From the NCBI GenBank assembly GCA_008671135.1, contig RQAP01000031.1, positions 1 through 64,000 of the forward strand: 64,000 nt of DNA. The letters run 5' to 3'. The position numbers and the translations under genes were made by a program. Origin of the DNA: Collinsella aerofaciens. Its GTDB lineage: Bacteria > Actinomycetota > Coriobacteriia > Coriobacteriales > Coriobacteriaceae. The notes under the pieces are model-generated. The model saw nothing but the letters and a program-made list of their open reading frames with translations, was not told the DNA's origin and did not search any database. Of the stretch, positions 44,195 to 52,566 are shown in pieces. Positions within the stretch are counted from its first letter, which is position 1. The number at the start of each line of letters is the position of its first letter.

Positions 44195-44662
44195 TTAGGC
44201 TTCGTCGACGATCTTAAGGGCGCGCGTGTGATCGATCTCGTTGAGGAGGTTAACGCGCCGCTCGTGACGACCGCCCTCAAACTCGGCGTCGAGCCACTCG
44301 TCGACGATCATCTTGGCGAGCTCGGAGCCCACGACGCGGGCGCCAAAAGCGAGCACGTTGGTATTGTTGTGCATGCGGGAGAGCTTGGCGCTGAAGGGCT
44401 CGGAGCACACGACGGCGCGTACGCCCTCGACCTTGTTGGCAGCCAGGCTGATACCGACGCCGGTGCCACAGATCAGGATGCCTAGATCGACGTCGCCGTT
44501 GGCAACGGCCTTACCCACCTTGTAGCCGGCGATGGGGTAGTCAAAGCTCTCGGAGGTGTCGGTGCCAAAGTTCACGACCTCGCAGCCGCGCTCCTTCAGG
44601 TGCTCGGAGATGATGTTCTTGAGCTCGACGGCGGCGTGGTCGTTACCGATACCGATCTTCAT
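44195..44662 (-). CDS. rpiB: Ribose-5-phosphate isomerase B (RpiB/LacAB family)
   Basis: Isomerase interconverting ribose-5-P and ribulose-5-P (155 aa). N-terminal GNDHAAVELK, the ICGTGVGISLAANK loop with the catalytic Cys, and RMHNNTNVLAFGARVVG identify the RpiB type. Allose- or galactose-6-P isomerase subunits are close relatives, so substrate is probable rather than certain. GAGGA precedes the ATG. Confidence 0.9.
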   Translation of the reverse strand: MKIGIGNDHAAVELKNIISEHLKERGCEVVNFGTDTSESFDYPIAGYKVGKAVANGDVDLGILICGTGVGISLAANKVEGVRAVVCSEPFSAKLSRMHNNTNVLAFGARVVGSELAKMIVDEWLDAEFEGGRHERRVNLLNEIDHTRALKIVDEA

Positions 44663-44933
44663 GGATAGTTCCTCTCTGGTCTGTGCGGCGAGATTGCTAA
44701 AGGTTTTACCGCGTTCGACTGCATGATAGCGCGACTTTTGTGTAAACGCTTGGGCGTTTTTTGGTCAAACGCTTTAGCATGCAACAAGACCGGTTTCTCA
44801 TGAATGAATGCCGTCAGTTTGCGCCTGAATGCCGTCTACCGGAACCTGGGTTGCGGTTTTTGATGCATTGTTATCAAATAAAAGAGCTAATTATTATTGA
44901 GAGCCCAGCCCGTTATACAAGTAGGAGATACCT

Positions 44934-46253
44934 ATGCCTGCCGATTCCCTTCGTGATGCCGCGTTTTGCGATGTTTTGAACCGCGAACTTGTTTGTGCAC
45001 TCGGCTGCACCGAGCCCATTGCCGTTGCTTATGCAGCGGCGCTGGCGAGCCAGACGCTCGGTTGCGAACCCGATCATATGGATGTTGCCTGCTCGGGCAA
45101 CATCATCAAGAACGTCAAGAGCGTGACCGTGCCCAACTCGGGCGGTATGCACGGTATTGAGGCCGCGGCCGTGCTGGGTGCCGTGGGCGGCGACGCCAAG
45201 AGCGCGCTCGAGGTGCTCGAGAGCGTCGATGACGCGGACCGCGCCCGCGTGGCCGAGCTGCTTGCCGATGCGGACTACTGCGATGTGTCGCTTGTCGAGG
45301 GTGTGCCCAACCTCTACATCAAGGTGACTGCGACGGCCGGGGGCCATACCGCGGTCGTCGAGATTACCGATCATCACACCAATGTCACGTGCCATACGCT
45401 CGACGGTATTCCGGTATGCGGTAAGTCGGCGGGGGAGTGCGCCGCCTGCGCCGAGCGCGTGGTGGCCGAGCGTGCGGCAGATAACGCCGACACGCCCATG
45501 TCGATCGAGACCATCATCGACTTTATCGAGGATGGTGACATTGAGGACGCCCGCGCTGCCGTTGAGCGTCAGATTGAGCTGAATGGCGCGATCAGTGCTG
45601 AGGGCCTCGCGCACGCTTGGGGCGCCGAGGTGGGCCGTACGCTGCTGGGTGCTCGTGCCGATGACGTCGCCTGCCGCGCCCGTGCCCGTGCGGCCGCCGG
45701 GTCCGACGCCCGCATGAACGGTTGCGCGCTGCCGGTCGCCATTGTGTGCGGCTCGGGCAATCAGGGCATTACCTGCGCATTGCCCGTCATGGAGTATGCC
45801 GAGTACCTGCGCTGCGACCATGAACGCCTGGTTCGTGCCGTGATGCTGTCCGATCTGATCGCCGTGCATATCAAGAGCTATATTGGTGCGCTTTCGGCGT
45901 TTTGCGGTGCTATTTGCGCTGCGTGCGGCGCCGGCGCTGCGATTACCTGGCTGTGCGGTGGCACGCGCGAACAGATTGGCGCGACCGTCTCGAACACGCT
46001 CGGTAACGTGGGCGGCATCGTGTGCGACGGCGCCAAGGCGAGCTGTGCCGCCAAGATCTCGGCTGCCGTCGATGCGGCGATTCTGGGCCATGATATGGCC
46101 ATGCAGGGTCGCGGCTTCCGCGCCGGCGAGGGCCTGATCCAAGATACCGTTGAGCAAACAATCGCCAGTATGGGCTACGTAGGCCGCGTGGGCATGAAGG
46201 ACACCGACATCGAGATCCTCAACATCATGATCGGCAAAACCCAGGTTTGTTAG
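44934..46253 (+). CDS. CyuA/YhaM-type L-cysteine desulfidase (UPF0597, Ser dehydratase alpha-like)
   Basis: Iron-sulfur-dependent lyase of the serine dehydratase alpha / UPF0597 family, 439 aa. Homologues (CdsB, CyuA) degrade L-cysteine to pyruvate, ammonia and sulfide anaerobically. The N-terminal CALGCTEPIAVAYA carries the catalytic/cluster Cys, and later Cys residues in CGSGNQGITC and GGIVCDGAKASC complete the cluster pattern. AGGAGA precedes the ATG. Single gene. Confidence 0.88.
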   Translation: MPADSLRDAAFCDVLNRELVCALGCTEPIAVAYAAALASQTLGCEPDHMDVACSGNIIKNVKSVTVPNSGGMHGIEAAAVLGAVGGDAKSALEVLESVDDADRARVAELLADADYCDVSLVEGVPNLYIKVTATAGGHTAVVEITDHHTNVTCHTLDGIPVCGKSAGECAACAERVVAERAADNADTPMSIETIIDFIEDGDIEDARAAVERQIELNGAISAEGLAHAWGAEVGRTLLGARADDVACRARARAAAGSDARMNGCALPVAIVCGSGNQGITCALPVMEYAEYLRCDHERLVRAVMLSDLIAVHIKSYIGALSAFCGAICAACGAGAAITWLCGGTREQIGATVSNTLGNVGGIVCDGAKASCAAKISAAVDAAILGHDMAMQGRGFRAGEGLIQDTVEQTIASMGYVGRVGMKDTDIEILNIMIGKTQVC

Positions 46254-46280
46254 TTACGCGGTTTTACCAAACCGCGTAAC
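46253..46280 (+). terminator. Hairpin overlapping the cyuA-type stop codon
   Basis: A perfect 12-bp inverted repeat, GTTACGCGGTTT/AAACCGCGTAAC, with a 4-nt loop begins on the last base of the stop codon. No T run follows. Confidence 0.6.
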
Positions 46281-46285
46281 CAGTC

Positions 46286-46396
46286 GACGCTGTAAGCCCG
46301 CCAGAGCGGCAATCTGCCTTTCAACTTCGGCGGCATGACCAAAAGGTCAATGCCGCCTCGTTTCAAGGCACCTTGCTCGCCCTGGCGGGCTTTCGC
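46286..46396 (+). repeat. Covarying long hairpin element, copy A
   Basis: A 97-nt near-continuous hairpin (46295-46391): basal AGCCCGCCAG/CTGGCGGGCT, then GCAA/TTGC, TGCCTT/AAGGCA, and apical GGCGGCAT-GACC / GGTC-A-ATGCCGCC capped by AAAA. Copy B at 49436 has the same length and internal sequence, with paired substitutions in the stems. Sits between convergent cyuA-type and HAD genes. Confidence 0.9.
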
Positions 46397-46428
46397 TGCC
46401 GGTTCCAAGACATCGGCGCAATCTTTGT

Positions 46429-46460
46429 AATGTGAAAAGGGGCTGAACCTTTGTCACATT
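46429..46460. repeat. TGTGAcAAAGG palindrome, copy 1
   Basis: AATGTGAAAAGG (46429-46440) pairs with CCTTTGTCACATT (46448-46460), one bulge. The right arm is identical to the right arm of the xpt terminator hairpin at 54654-54666. Confidence 0.7.
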
Positions 46461-46501
46461 CGGTCTGCGGTGTTATTTTGTTTGGAGCGAGCGAGGGGGT
46501 T

Positions 46502-47260
46502 CTATGACAGTTCGTCGGCTATTTGGTGTTCGTAGAAGGCTTCTACTACGGCGTTAAAGTCGCGGGCGAAGTCTTCCATGGTTCCGCGCCAGGTGGCTCG
46601 GCCGGGTTTTCCCTGGCCAACATAGGCAGTTTGAATGCCGCAGGCGGGACTGGGGAAGTCGCGCTTGGGATCGTTGCCCACCATAAGGACCTCGTGTGGC
46701 TCGAGCCCCATCACCTGAAGCTGCTCTAGATAGTAGGTGGCATCGGGCTTGCAGCGGGTGGCGTTTCCCATGTGCGTCACGAGTTCAAAGGGGGCGTCGG
46801 CCAGGTCGCCCCAACCCATGCGGCACTCGATGGCCCCCTGGGGAAAGCTGGGGTTGGTAAAGAGCGCGCAGCGCAGCCCTGCGTCCTGTACGGCCTGGAG
46901 CGCGGCGTGTGCGCCCGGCATGGCGTGGGCGTTAATGATATCGTCGTTCTTGTACGGAAGAACTTCGCGGTCATAGTAGGTAAACGCCTCGTAGATGAGG
47001 GGATCGGAGAGGCAGATCCCGCATCGGCGCTCGACCTCTTCTTGGTAAAACTCAAGATTGGTGCGGTTGTCCGTGCCGCTGCGGCGATTGGCGTTGAGGT
47101 CGACCAGGATGGTGCCGAGGCGCGCCATCGTGCCACCGCGGCTGCGGCGCCCGATATCCGCGAGCATCGAAGAGACATCCTTAAAATAGCGAAGGATGAA
47201 CGCGTTGAGGTTGATGCTGAGAAGCGTTTCGTCCATATCGAAAACGACTGCTTTGAGCAC
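46502..47260 (-). CDS. HAD family hydrolase (HAD-IA type)
   Basis: 252-residue haloacid dehalogenase-like hydrolase with motif I VVFDMDETLL, motif II LFTNPS, motif III Lys in TRCKPDATYY and motif IV VGNDPKRDF. The GTG at 47260 is chosen because GAAAGG lies 7 nt upstream; extending further upstream adds unconserved sequence. Substrate unknown. Confidence 0.88.
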   Translation of the reverse strand: MLKAVVFDMDETLLSINLNAFILRYFKDVSSMLADIGRRSRGGTMARLGTILVDLNANRRSGTDNRTNLEFYQEEVERRCGICLSDPLIYEAFTYYDREVLPYKNDDIINAHAMPGAHAALQAVQDAGLRCALFTNPSFPQGAIECRMGWGDLADAPFELVTHMGNATRCKPDATYYLEQLQVMGLEPHEVLMVGNDPKRDFPSPACGIQTAYVGQGKPGRATWRGTMEDFARDFNAVVEAFYEHQIADELS

Positions 47261-47575
47261 GCGGGCACCTTTCTCGAAAAATCGATCTAGAATCGTTGGC
47301 TCCGGATACTTTACCCCAAAGCCGAATGCCTGGCTGGTTATCGTCAAGTTGCGGAGACGTGTGTTCATAAGATTACGAAAAAGTCTCCACACGAGTAAAA
47401 AATCGCAGTTCACGCTTGAAATCGAACTCATTTCCCCGTAACCTATACGAACGTGATTGCATAAGCGTCACATTAGTATCTGTCGGCTCCCGAGTGTTCC
47501 TAAACGTTGTGTGCTTGTCGCACCCTTCTGTAGGTCCTAGCAATCGGGGCCCCGTAGTTCGAAAGGGGTCCACCT
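47261..47575. promoter_or_regulatory. Divergent gap upstream of rpsA
   Basis: 315-bp gap between the HAD gene and rpsA. It must hold promoters for both, but no convincing -35/-10 pair could be set. A GGGGCCCC palindrome (47548-47555) shortly before the rpsA ribosome site could be a leader structure for S1 control; this is speculative. Confidence 0.35.
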
Positions 47576-48742
47576 TTGAGTGAGATTCAGAACTCGTCCA
47601 TTTTCTCTCTTGACGATGTCAACGAGGAGGAGATGAACAACCTCATCGACGGTACGATTACCGACTTTGATGAGGGCGATCTCGTTAACGGCACTGTCGT
47701 TAAGATCGAGCATGACGAGGTGCTCGTTGACATCGGATTCAAGTCCGAGGGCGTTATCCCGGTCCGCGAGCTGTCCATCCGCAAGGACGCTAACCCTGCA
47801 GACATCGTTGCACTCGGTGATCCCATCGAGGCTCTGGTACTCCAGAAGGAGGACAAGGACGGTCGTCTGGTCCTGTCCAAGAAGCGTGCCGAGTACGAGC
47901 GTGCTTGGAACCGCATCGAGGAGAAGTTCAACTCCGGCGAGAACGTCGAGGGCGAGGTTATCGAGGTTGTCAAGGGCGGCCTGATCCTCGACATCGGCCT
48001 GCGTGGCTTCCTGCCCGCCTCCCTCGTCGACCTCCGTCGCGTCAAGGACCTCACCTCCTACATGGGCACCCGCATCGAGGCCCGCGTCATCGAGATGGAC
48101 CGCAACCGCAACAACGTCGTCCTCTCCCGTCGCGTCGTGCTCGAGGAGTCCCGTAAGGCCGAGCGCTCCGAGATCCTGTCCAAGCTCAAGTCTGGCATGC
48201 GTCTCCAGGGCACCGTTTCCTCCATCGTCGACTTCGGCGCCTTCGTCGACCTCGGTGGTATCGACGGCCTCATCCACATTTCCGAGCTCTCCTGGAACCA
48301 CGTCAACCATCCTTCCGAGGTTGTCAAGGTCGGCCAGGAGGTCGAGGTCGAGGTTCTCGACGTCGATCTCAACCGCGAGCGCATCTCCCTGGGTCTCAAG
48401 CAGACCACCGAGGATCCGTGGCGCGCACTGGTCAAGAAGTACCCCGTCGGCGCTATCGTCGAGGGCACTGTGACCAAGCTTGTCCCGTTCGGCGCTTTCG
48501 TCGATCTGGGCGAGGGCATCGAGGGCCTGGTGCACATCTCCGAGATGGCCAACAAGCACGTCGATCAGCCTTCTCAGGTCACCCACGTGGGCGACAAGGT
48601 TCAGGTCAAGGTCATGGAGATCGACCTCGACCGTCGTCGTATCTCCCTGTCCATGAAGTCCGCTGCTGAGACTCTGGGCGTCGAGATCGAGGTTACCCCG
48701 CTGCCTTCCGAGAAGAAGGACGAGGAGACCGACGCCGAGTAA
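47576..48742 (+). CDS. rpsA: 30S ribosomal protein S1 homologue, four S1 domains
   Basis: RNA-binding ribosomal protein (388 aa) with four S1 repeats, recognisable from GTVVKIEHDEVLVDIGFKSEG, GEVIEVVKGGLILDIG, GTVSSIVDFGAFVDLGG and GTVTKLVPFGAFVDLG. Four repeats, not six, is the usual form in Gram-positive and actinobacterial lineages. The start is TTG at 47576, with AAAGGGG 7 nt upstream. An acidic Lys/Glu tail ends the protein. Confidence 0.95.
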   Translation: MSEIQNSSIFSLDDVNEEEMNNLIDGTITDFDEGDLVNGTVVKIEHDEVLVDIGFKSEGVIPVRELSIRKDANPADIVALGDPIEALVLQKEDKDGRLVLSKKRAEYERAWNRIEEKFNSGENVEGEVIEVVKGGLILDIGLRGFLPASLVDLRRVKDLTSYMGTRIEARVIEMDRNRNNVVLSRRVVLEESRKAERSEILSKLKSGMRLQGTVSSIVDFGAFVDLGGIDGLIHISELSWNHVNHPSEVVKVGQEVEVEVLDVDLNRERISLGLKQTTEDPWRALVKKYPVGAIVEGTVTKLVPFGAFVDLGEGIEGLVHISEMANKHVDQPSQVTHVGDKVQVKVMEIDLDRRRISLSMKSAAETLGVEIEVTPLPSEKKDEETDAE

Positions 48743-48766
48743 ATCGGTTTGACGATCACTTGTTTT

Positions 48767-48801
48767 AAGGGATCCGTCCGCAATGGACGGGTCCCTTTTT
48801 T
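48767..48801 (+). terminator. Rho-independent terminator after rpsA
   Basis: 13-bp stem (48767-48779 with 48785-48797, one T-G pair), 5-nt loop, T6. Confidence 0.93.
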
Positions 48802-49028
48802 GCATTTGGTGCCGAGATGCATGATGCTGCCCATGCTATCCACAAGCTATTTGGTTGTCAGTGCATGAAAAATGCCGACATCCCGCCTCGGGGAGGAGGC
48901 GGGAACACACCGAGTAGACGGAGGGGTGTGGAGCGCGGTCGCGTCTCGACTGACGACGTTGCCCATCGACAGGACCATTGTAGCGCATGGCGGTTCTTGG
49001 TTTATCGTGTCGAGCGTTTGCGTTGTGC
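48802..49028 (+). other. Gap between rpsA terminator and rnpB promoter
   Basis: About 230 bp with no credible gene. A CCCGCCTC/GAGGCGGG hairpin with a GGGGAG loop lies near 48884-48905; its role is unknown. Confidence 0.4.
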
Positions 49029-49030
49029 CA

Positions 49031-49057
49031 TTGCCTGCGGCAACGGTGTGTTACACT
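49031..49057 (+). promoter_or_regulatory. rnpB promoter
   Basis: TACACT at 49052-49057, preceded by TG-T (extended -10), lies 8 nt before the predicted RNA 5' end; TTGCCT at 49031-49036 is a -35 candidate with a short 15-bp spacer, which an extended -10 would tolerate. Confidence 0.6.
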
Positions 49058-49064
49058 CTTGCAC

Positions 49065-49428
49065 TGCTGAGTGGGCCAGACGGTCGCGCGATGTGCTGCT
49101 TGCAGCACGCGTGAGGAAAGTCCGGGCTCCAGAGGGCGGGATGCCGGCTAACGGCCGGGCGGAGTGATCCGACGGAAAGCGCCGCAGAAAAGAAGACTCC
49201 CACCTGCGCCGCAAGGCGTAAAGGGAAAAGCTGAAACGGTGGTGTAAGAGACCACCAGCGTCGTGGTAACACGGCGGCTTGGCAAGCCCCATCCGGAGCA
49301 AGCGCGAATAGGAACGCTATGGGCCGGCCCGGTCCGCGTTCGGGTAGCGTGCGTGGAACTGCACGGTAACGTGCAGACAAGATAAATGACCGTTCACGAC
49401 AGAACCCGGCTTATCGGCCCACTCAGCA
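49065..49428 (+). ncRNA. rnpB: RNase P RNA, bacterial type A
   Basis: Catalytic RNA of RNase P, which trims tRNA 5' leaders. P1 is a perfect 13-bp helix between 49065-49077 and 49416-49428. The conserved core GAGGAAAGTCCGGGCTCC is at about 49110-49128, GGCCGGGCGGAG follows, AGGGAAAAGCTGAAACGG and GGTAA are present in the centre, and the 3' conserved ACAGAACCCGGCTTATCGG precedes P1. Length about 364 nt, typical of type A. Confidence 0.97.
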
Positions 49429-49435
49429 CTTTGTT

Positions 49436-49546
49436 GACGCTGCGAACCCGTCAGCGCGGCAATCTGCCTTTCAAGCCTTCGGGCATGACCATAAGGTCAA
49501 TGCCCTTGTCTTTCAAGGCACCTTGCTCGCGCTGACGGGTTCTCGC
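49436..49546 (+). repeat. Covarying long hairpin element, copy B
   Basis: Same element as at 46286, exactly 3,150 nt downstream and the same length: basal AACCCGTCAGCGC/GCGCTGACGGGTT (13 bp), the shared GCAA/TTGC and TGCCTT/AAGGCA helices, and apical GGGCAT-GACC / GGTC-A-ATGCCC with ATAA loop. Lies 8 nt after the rnpB 3' end. Confidence 0.9.
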
Positions 49547-49550
49547 CTTC

Positions 49551-49648
49551 GACGGCGTCAGCTGGCCGATTTGGCGCTCATTCGTCGGTCGCCGCCATAA
49601 GGCGTGCTCCCTCCTCTTTCGGGCCAAATCGACTCAGCTGACGCCGTC
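49551..49648. repeat. 25-bp inverted repeat between copy B and yigZ
   Basis: Arms 49551-49575 and 49623-49648 (GACGGCGTCAGCTG... / ...CAGCTGACGCCGTC) match with a small internal bulge around a 47-nt loop. TCGCTGTTTTTG follows the right arm, so it may terminate transcripts from rnpB or copy B. The remaining stretch to 49762 shows no gene. Confidence 0.8.
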
Positions 49649-49762
49649 TCGCTGTTTTTGCCTGGTCATCGGCGTTGCCATTCTAGTTGCCGGGATTATC
49701 GGTTCGGCCTTTGCCGTATTATTGAGGCTGTTTGTTGCTTTGCTTGTTGTTTAGGGGCTTTG

Positions 49763-50398
49763 TTGGACAGCTATTTTACTCTGCAATCGAATATTGAGGC
49801 TTCGGGCGAGTTTGTGGACCGCAAGAGCCGGTTTATTGCCCAGCTGGTCCATATTGAGTCCGAGGATGAGGCGAATGCCTTTATCGAGACCGTTCGCAAA
49901 CGTCATTACGACGCTCGACACAATGTTCCCGCGTGGATTTTGGTCGATGGACGCGAGCGTCAAAGCGATGACGGTGAGCCGAGCCGCACGAGCGGTATGC
50001 CGACGCTCGAGGTGTTGCGCGGCGCGGGGCTCAAAAATGTTTGCTGCGTAGTGACGCGCTATTTTGGTGGCACGCTGTTGGGGCCTGGTGGCTTGGTGCG
50101 CGCCTATACCGCGGCGACGCAAGCGGCGGTGGCCGCGGCTCGGGAGGCCGGGCAGATCGTCGAGATGACGAGCGTCGTGCCTGTTGACGTGCATGTGGCC
50201 TATCCGCAGTATGAGCAGGTGCTTCGCTTGGCGCAGGATTCGGGTGCCAAGGTTTCGGATACCGATTACGCGGATGCCGTGACACTTCACTTGGTGTTTA
50301 AGGCGGGGGAGCAGGAGTCTTTTTGCGCCAGGATGCGCGAGCTTATGGCGGGGCGCGAGGAGATCGAGGTCGGTGCTCCCGTATTTGCCGAGTTCTAA
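49763..50398 (+). CDS. YigZ/IMPACT family protein
   Basis: About 211-residue YigZ-family protein: an N-terminal IMPACT domain (KSRFIAQLVHIESEDEA, HNVPAWI, DDGEPSRTSGMP, RYFGGTLLGPGGLVRAY) and a C-terminal DUF1949-type ferredoxin-like domain. Molecular function is unclear; eukaryotic IMPACT regulates the Gcn2 kinase. Start taken as TTG at 49763 with AGGGG 5 nt upstream, since the longer frame upstream is Cys-rich, unconserved sequence. Confidence 0.9.
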   Translation: MDSYFTLQSNIEASGEFVDRKSRFIAQLVHIESEDEANAFIETVRKRHYDARHNVPAWILVDGRERQSDDGEPSRTSGMPTLEVLRGAGLKNVCCVVTRYFGGTLLGPGGLVRAYTAATQAAVAAAREAGQIVEMTSVVPVDVHVAYPQYEQVLRLAQDSGAKVSDTDYADAVTLHLVFKAGEQESFCARMRELMAGREEIEVGAPVFAEF

Positions 50399-50401
50399 CG
50401 G

Positions 50402-50454
50402 CGACGGCCGGCGTGCTTTTGGATGGATCCCAAGCGCGCCGGCCGTCGTTTTTC
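50402..50454 (+). terminator. Rho-independent terminator after yigZ
   Basis: 17-bp GC-rich stem (50402-50418 with 50432-50448, one T-G pair) followed by five T. Confidence 0.93.
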
Positions 50455-50465
50455 TGTGCTGCCGT

Positions 50466-50912
50466 TTACTCGGCGAGCTGCTTTAGTACATCACAGGCGA
50501 TTTCGACGGCATCGTCGATGCAGCCGGGGCAGCTGCGAAGCGGACCCTTGTCCGATCCGATGCCCTTGAGCGTGCCGCAGACGGTCGTCGTGTTCTTCTC
50601 GCCAAAACGCTTGGCGATTTCGCGCGACAGTTTGTAGGTCTGGCCTTTGGTCTTGGGGTTTTCCATGCCGTCGCTCATCACAAAGCCCATGATGGCCACG
50701 GCGCCCGAGATGGCGCCGCAGGTTTCGGTCATGCCGCCCATGCCGGCGCCAAATCCCTCGGTGAGGGTAAAGGCGGTCTGGGGGTCGAGCCCGACGGCAG
50801 GTGCGAGCGTGCAGGCGACGGCCTGGGCGCAGTTAAAGCCACGGGCGTGGTATTCGGCAGCCTGAGCCTGACAGGCGTTGATGTCGAGCTGGGCCGTATC
50901 GATTTGCTTCAT
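50466..50912 (-). CDS. C_GCAxxG_C_C family redox protein
   Basis: 148-residue protein of the C_GCAxxG_C_C family (Pfam-type redox protein of unknown function, frequent in anaerobes). Cysteines occur in FNCAQAVA, ETCGAISGAVAIMG, TVCGTLKG and SCPGCIDDAV, matching the family name motif. AAGGAG is 7 nt before the ATG at 50912. Probably binds metal or a disulfide-active centre. Confidence 0.88.
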   Translation of the reverse strand: MKQIDTAQLDINACQAQAAEYHARGFNCAQAVACTLAPAVGLDPQTAFTLTEGFGAGMGGMTETCGAISGAVAIMGFVMSDGMENPKTKGQTYKLSREIAKRFGEKNTTTVCGTLKGIGSDKGPLRSCPGCIDDAVEIACDVLKQLAE

Positions 50913-51142
50913 CGTTGTCTCCTTGTTCACGGTGTACCCGCCTATGGTACCCGTGACGGGGCATGTAATCATCGAGAGCTTCATGTATGCCTCGTTTTTA
51001 TCTATCGAACAAATGCCCAAGGCTTGAGATAAATACCCCTGATCAATTTGTCCCTTAACCTACCTTGGGGATGGGTTGTGAGGGGTGCGGGGTAGCGGTA
51101 TCGTGAACCGGATAAAACGTAACCCAGGCAAGGGAGCTAGAT

Positions 51143-52426
51143 ATGAGCGAGCAGACCATCGGTACTACATGTGTTCAGGGCGGCTATCACCCGGGAGATG
51201 CCGAGCCGCGCCAGGTGCCCATTTACCAGTCCACCACGTGGAAATACGACACGTCGGAGCACATGGGCAAGCTGTTTGACCTGGAGGAGTCTGGTTACTT
51301 CTACAGCCGTCTGCAGAACCCCACGTGCGATCTGGTTGCCGCCAAGATCTGCGAGATGGAGGGCGGCACCGCTGCGATGCTCACGAGCTCGGGCATGGCT
51401 GCGAACTTCCTCGCGATCTTTAACGTGGCCGGTGCCGGCGATCACGTGGTCGCGAGCTCTGCCATCTATGGCGGTACCTACAACCTGCTCGCCCATACTA
51501 TGGAGCGCATGGGTCTGACCTGCACGTTCGTTGCCCCCGACTGCACCGACGAGGAGCTCGAGGCAGCCTTTGAGCCCAATACCAAGCTCGTCTTTGGCGA
51601 GACGATCGCCAATCCCGCCCTTGCCGTGCTCGATATTGAGCGCTTTGCCAAGGCCGCGCATGACCACGGCGTGCCGCTGATGGTCGATAACACCTTCCCG
51701 ACGCCCGTGATGTGCCGCCCCTTTGAGTGGGGCGCCGACATCGTTACGCACTCCACCACCAAGTACATGGATGGACATGCTGCCTACCTGGGCGGCGCGA
51801 TCGTCGACCACGGCCAGTTTGACTGGATGGCCCATGCGGACAAGTTCCCGGGTCTCACCACGCCCGACGAGAGCTACCACGGCGTGACCTATGCCGAGAA
51901 GTTCGGTCGTGAGGGCGCCTTCATTACCAAGGCAACCGCTCAGCTCATGCGCGACCTCGGCCCCATGCAGAACCCTCAGGCGGCCTTCTTCTTGAACAGC
52001 TCGCTCGAGAGCCTGCATGTGCGCATGCCGCGTCATTGCGAGAACGGCCTGGCCGTTGCCAAGTTCCTGCAGAGTCATCCCAAGGTACGCTTCGTGAGCT
52101 ATCCGGGCCTGGAGGGCGATAAGTACTACGACATCGCTCAGAAATACATGCCCAACGGTACCTGCGGCGTTGTGAGCTTTGGCTTTAACGGTGGTCGCGC
52201 GGCGGCCGAGACCTTTATGAAGAGCCTCAAGCTCGCCCAGATCGCCACGCACGTGGCCGACGCCCGCACTTGCTGCCTGCATCCCGCTAATGCCACACAT
52301 CGCCAGATGAACGATGAGGAGCTCATCGCCTGTGGCATCTCCGCCGACATGGTGCGCCTGTCGTGCGGCCTCGAGGACACGGCCGACTTGATTGCCGACC
52401 TTGAGCAGGCACTCGAGCAGTGCTAG
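51143..52426 (+). CDS. metY: O-acetylhomoserine sulfhydrylase-type (MetY family) PLP enzyme
   Basis: Cys/Met metabolism PLP enzyme of 427 residues. The PLP Lys is in ADIVTHSTTKYMDGH, with SSAIYGGTYNLL and NPTCDLVAAKICEMEGG before it; the insertion FPGLTTPDESYHGVTY is typical of MetY rather than MetB/MetC. Expected to make homocysteine from O-acetylhomoserine and sulfide; methionine gamma-lyase is a possible alternative. Preceded by a possible promoter region, followed by a terminator. Confidence 0.82.
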   Translation: MSEQTIGTTCVQGGYHPGDAEPRQVPIYQSTTWKYDTSEHMGKLFDLEESGYFYSRLQNPTCDLVAAKICEMEGGTAAMLTSSGMAANFLAIFNVAGAGDHVVASSAIYGGTYNLLAHTMERMGLTCTFVAPDCTDEELEAAFEPNTKLVFGETIANPALAVLDIERFAKAAHDHGVPLMVDNTFPTPVMCRPFEWGADIVTHSTTKYMDGHAAYLGGAIVDHGQFDWMAHADKFPGLTTPDESYHGVTYAEKFGREGAFITKATAQLMRDLGPMQNPQAAFFLNSSLESLHVRMPRHCENGLAVAKFLQSHPKVRFVSYPGLEGDKYYDIAQKYMPNGTCGVVSFGFNGGRAAAETFMKSLKLAQIATHVADARTCCLHPANATHRQMNDEELIACGISADMVRLSCGLEDTADLIADLEQALEQC

Positions 52427-52494
52427 GCTAGCTCCGTACAAGGCGCCGATGCTGGCAGAAAGCTTCGGCGACCTTTCGTTCCGATTCCGTAGGC

Positions 52495-52540
52495 GGGACC
52501 CCAATCGCGGCAGTTTGCAGGCGATTGGGGCCCCGTTTTT
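52495..52540 (+). terminator. Rho-independent terminator after metY
   Basis: GGGACCCCAATCGC pairs with GCGATTGGGGCCCC (one mismatch) around a short loop, followed by GTTTTTG. Confidence 0.88.
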
Positions 52541-52566
52541 GCGTTGCGCCACTCGAAAGGATGGAT

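Noticed and set aside
49065..49428. Short reading frames across rnpB
   Set aside because: They overlap the conserved RNase P RNA core; the RNA call is secure.
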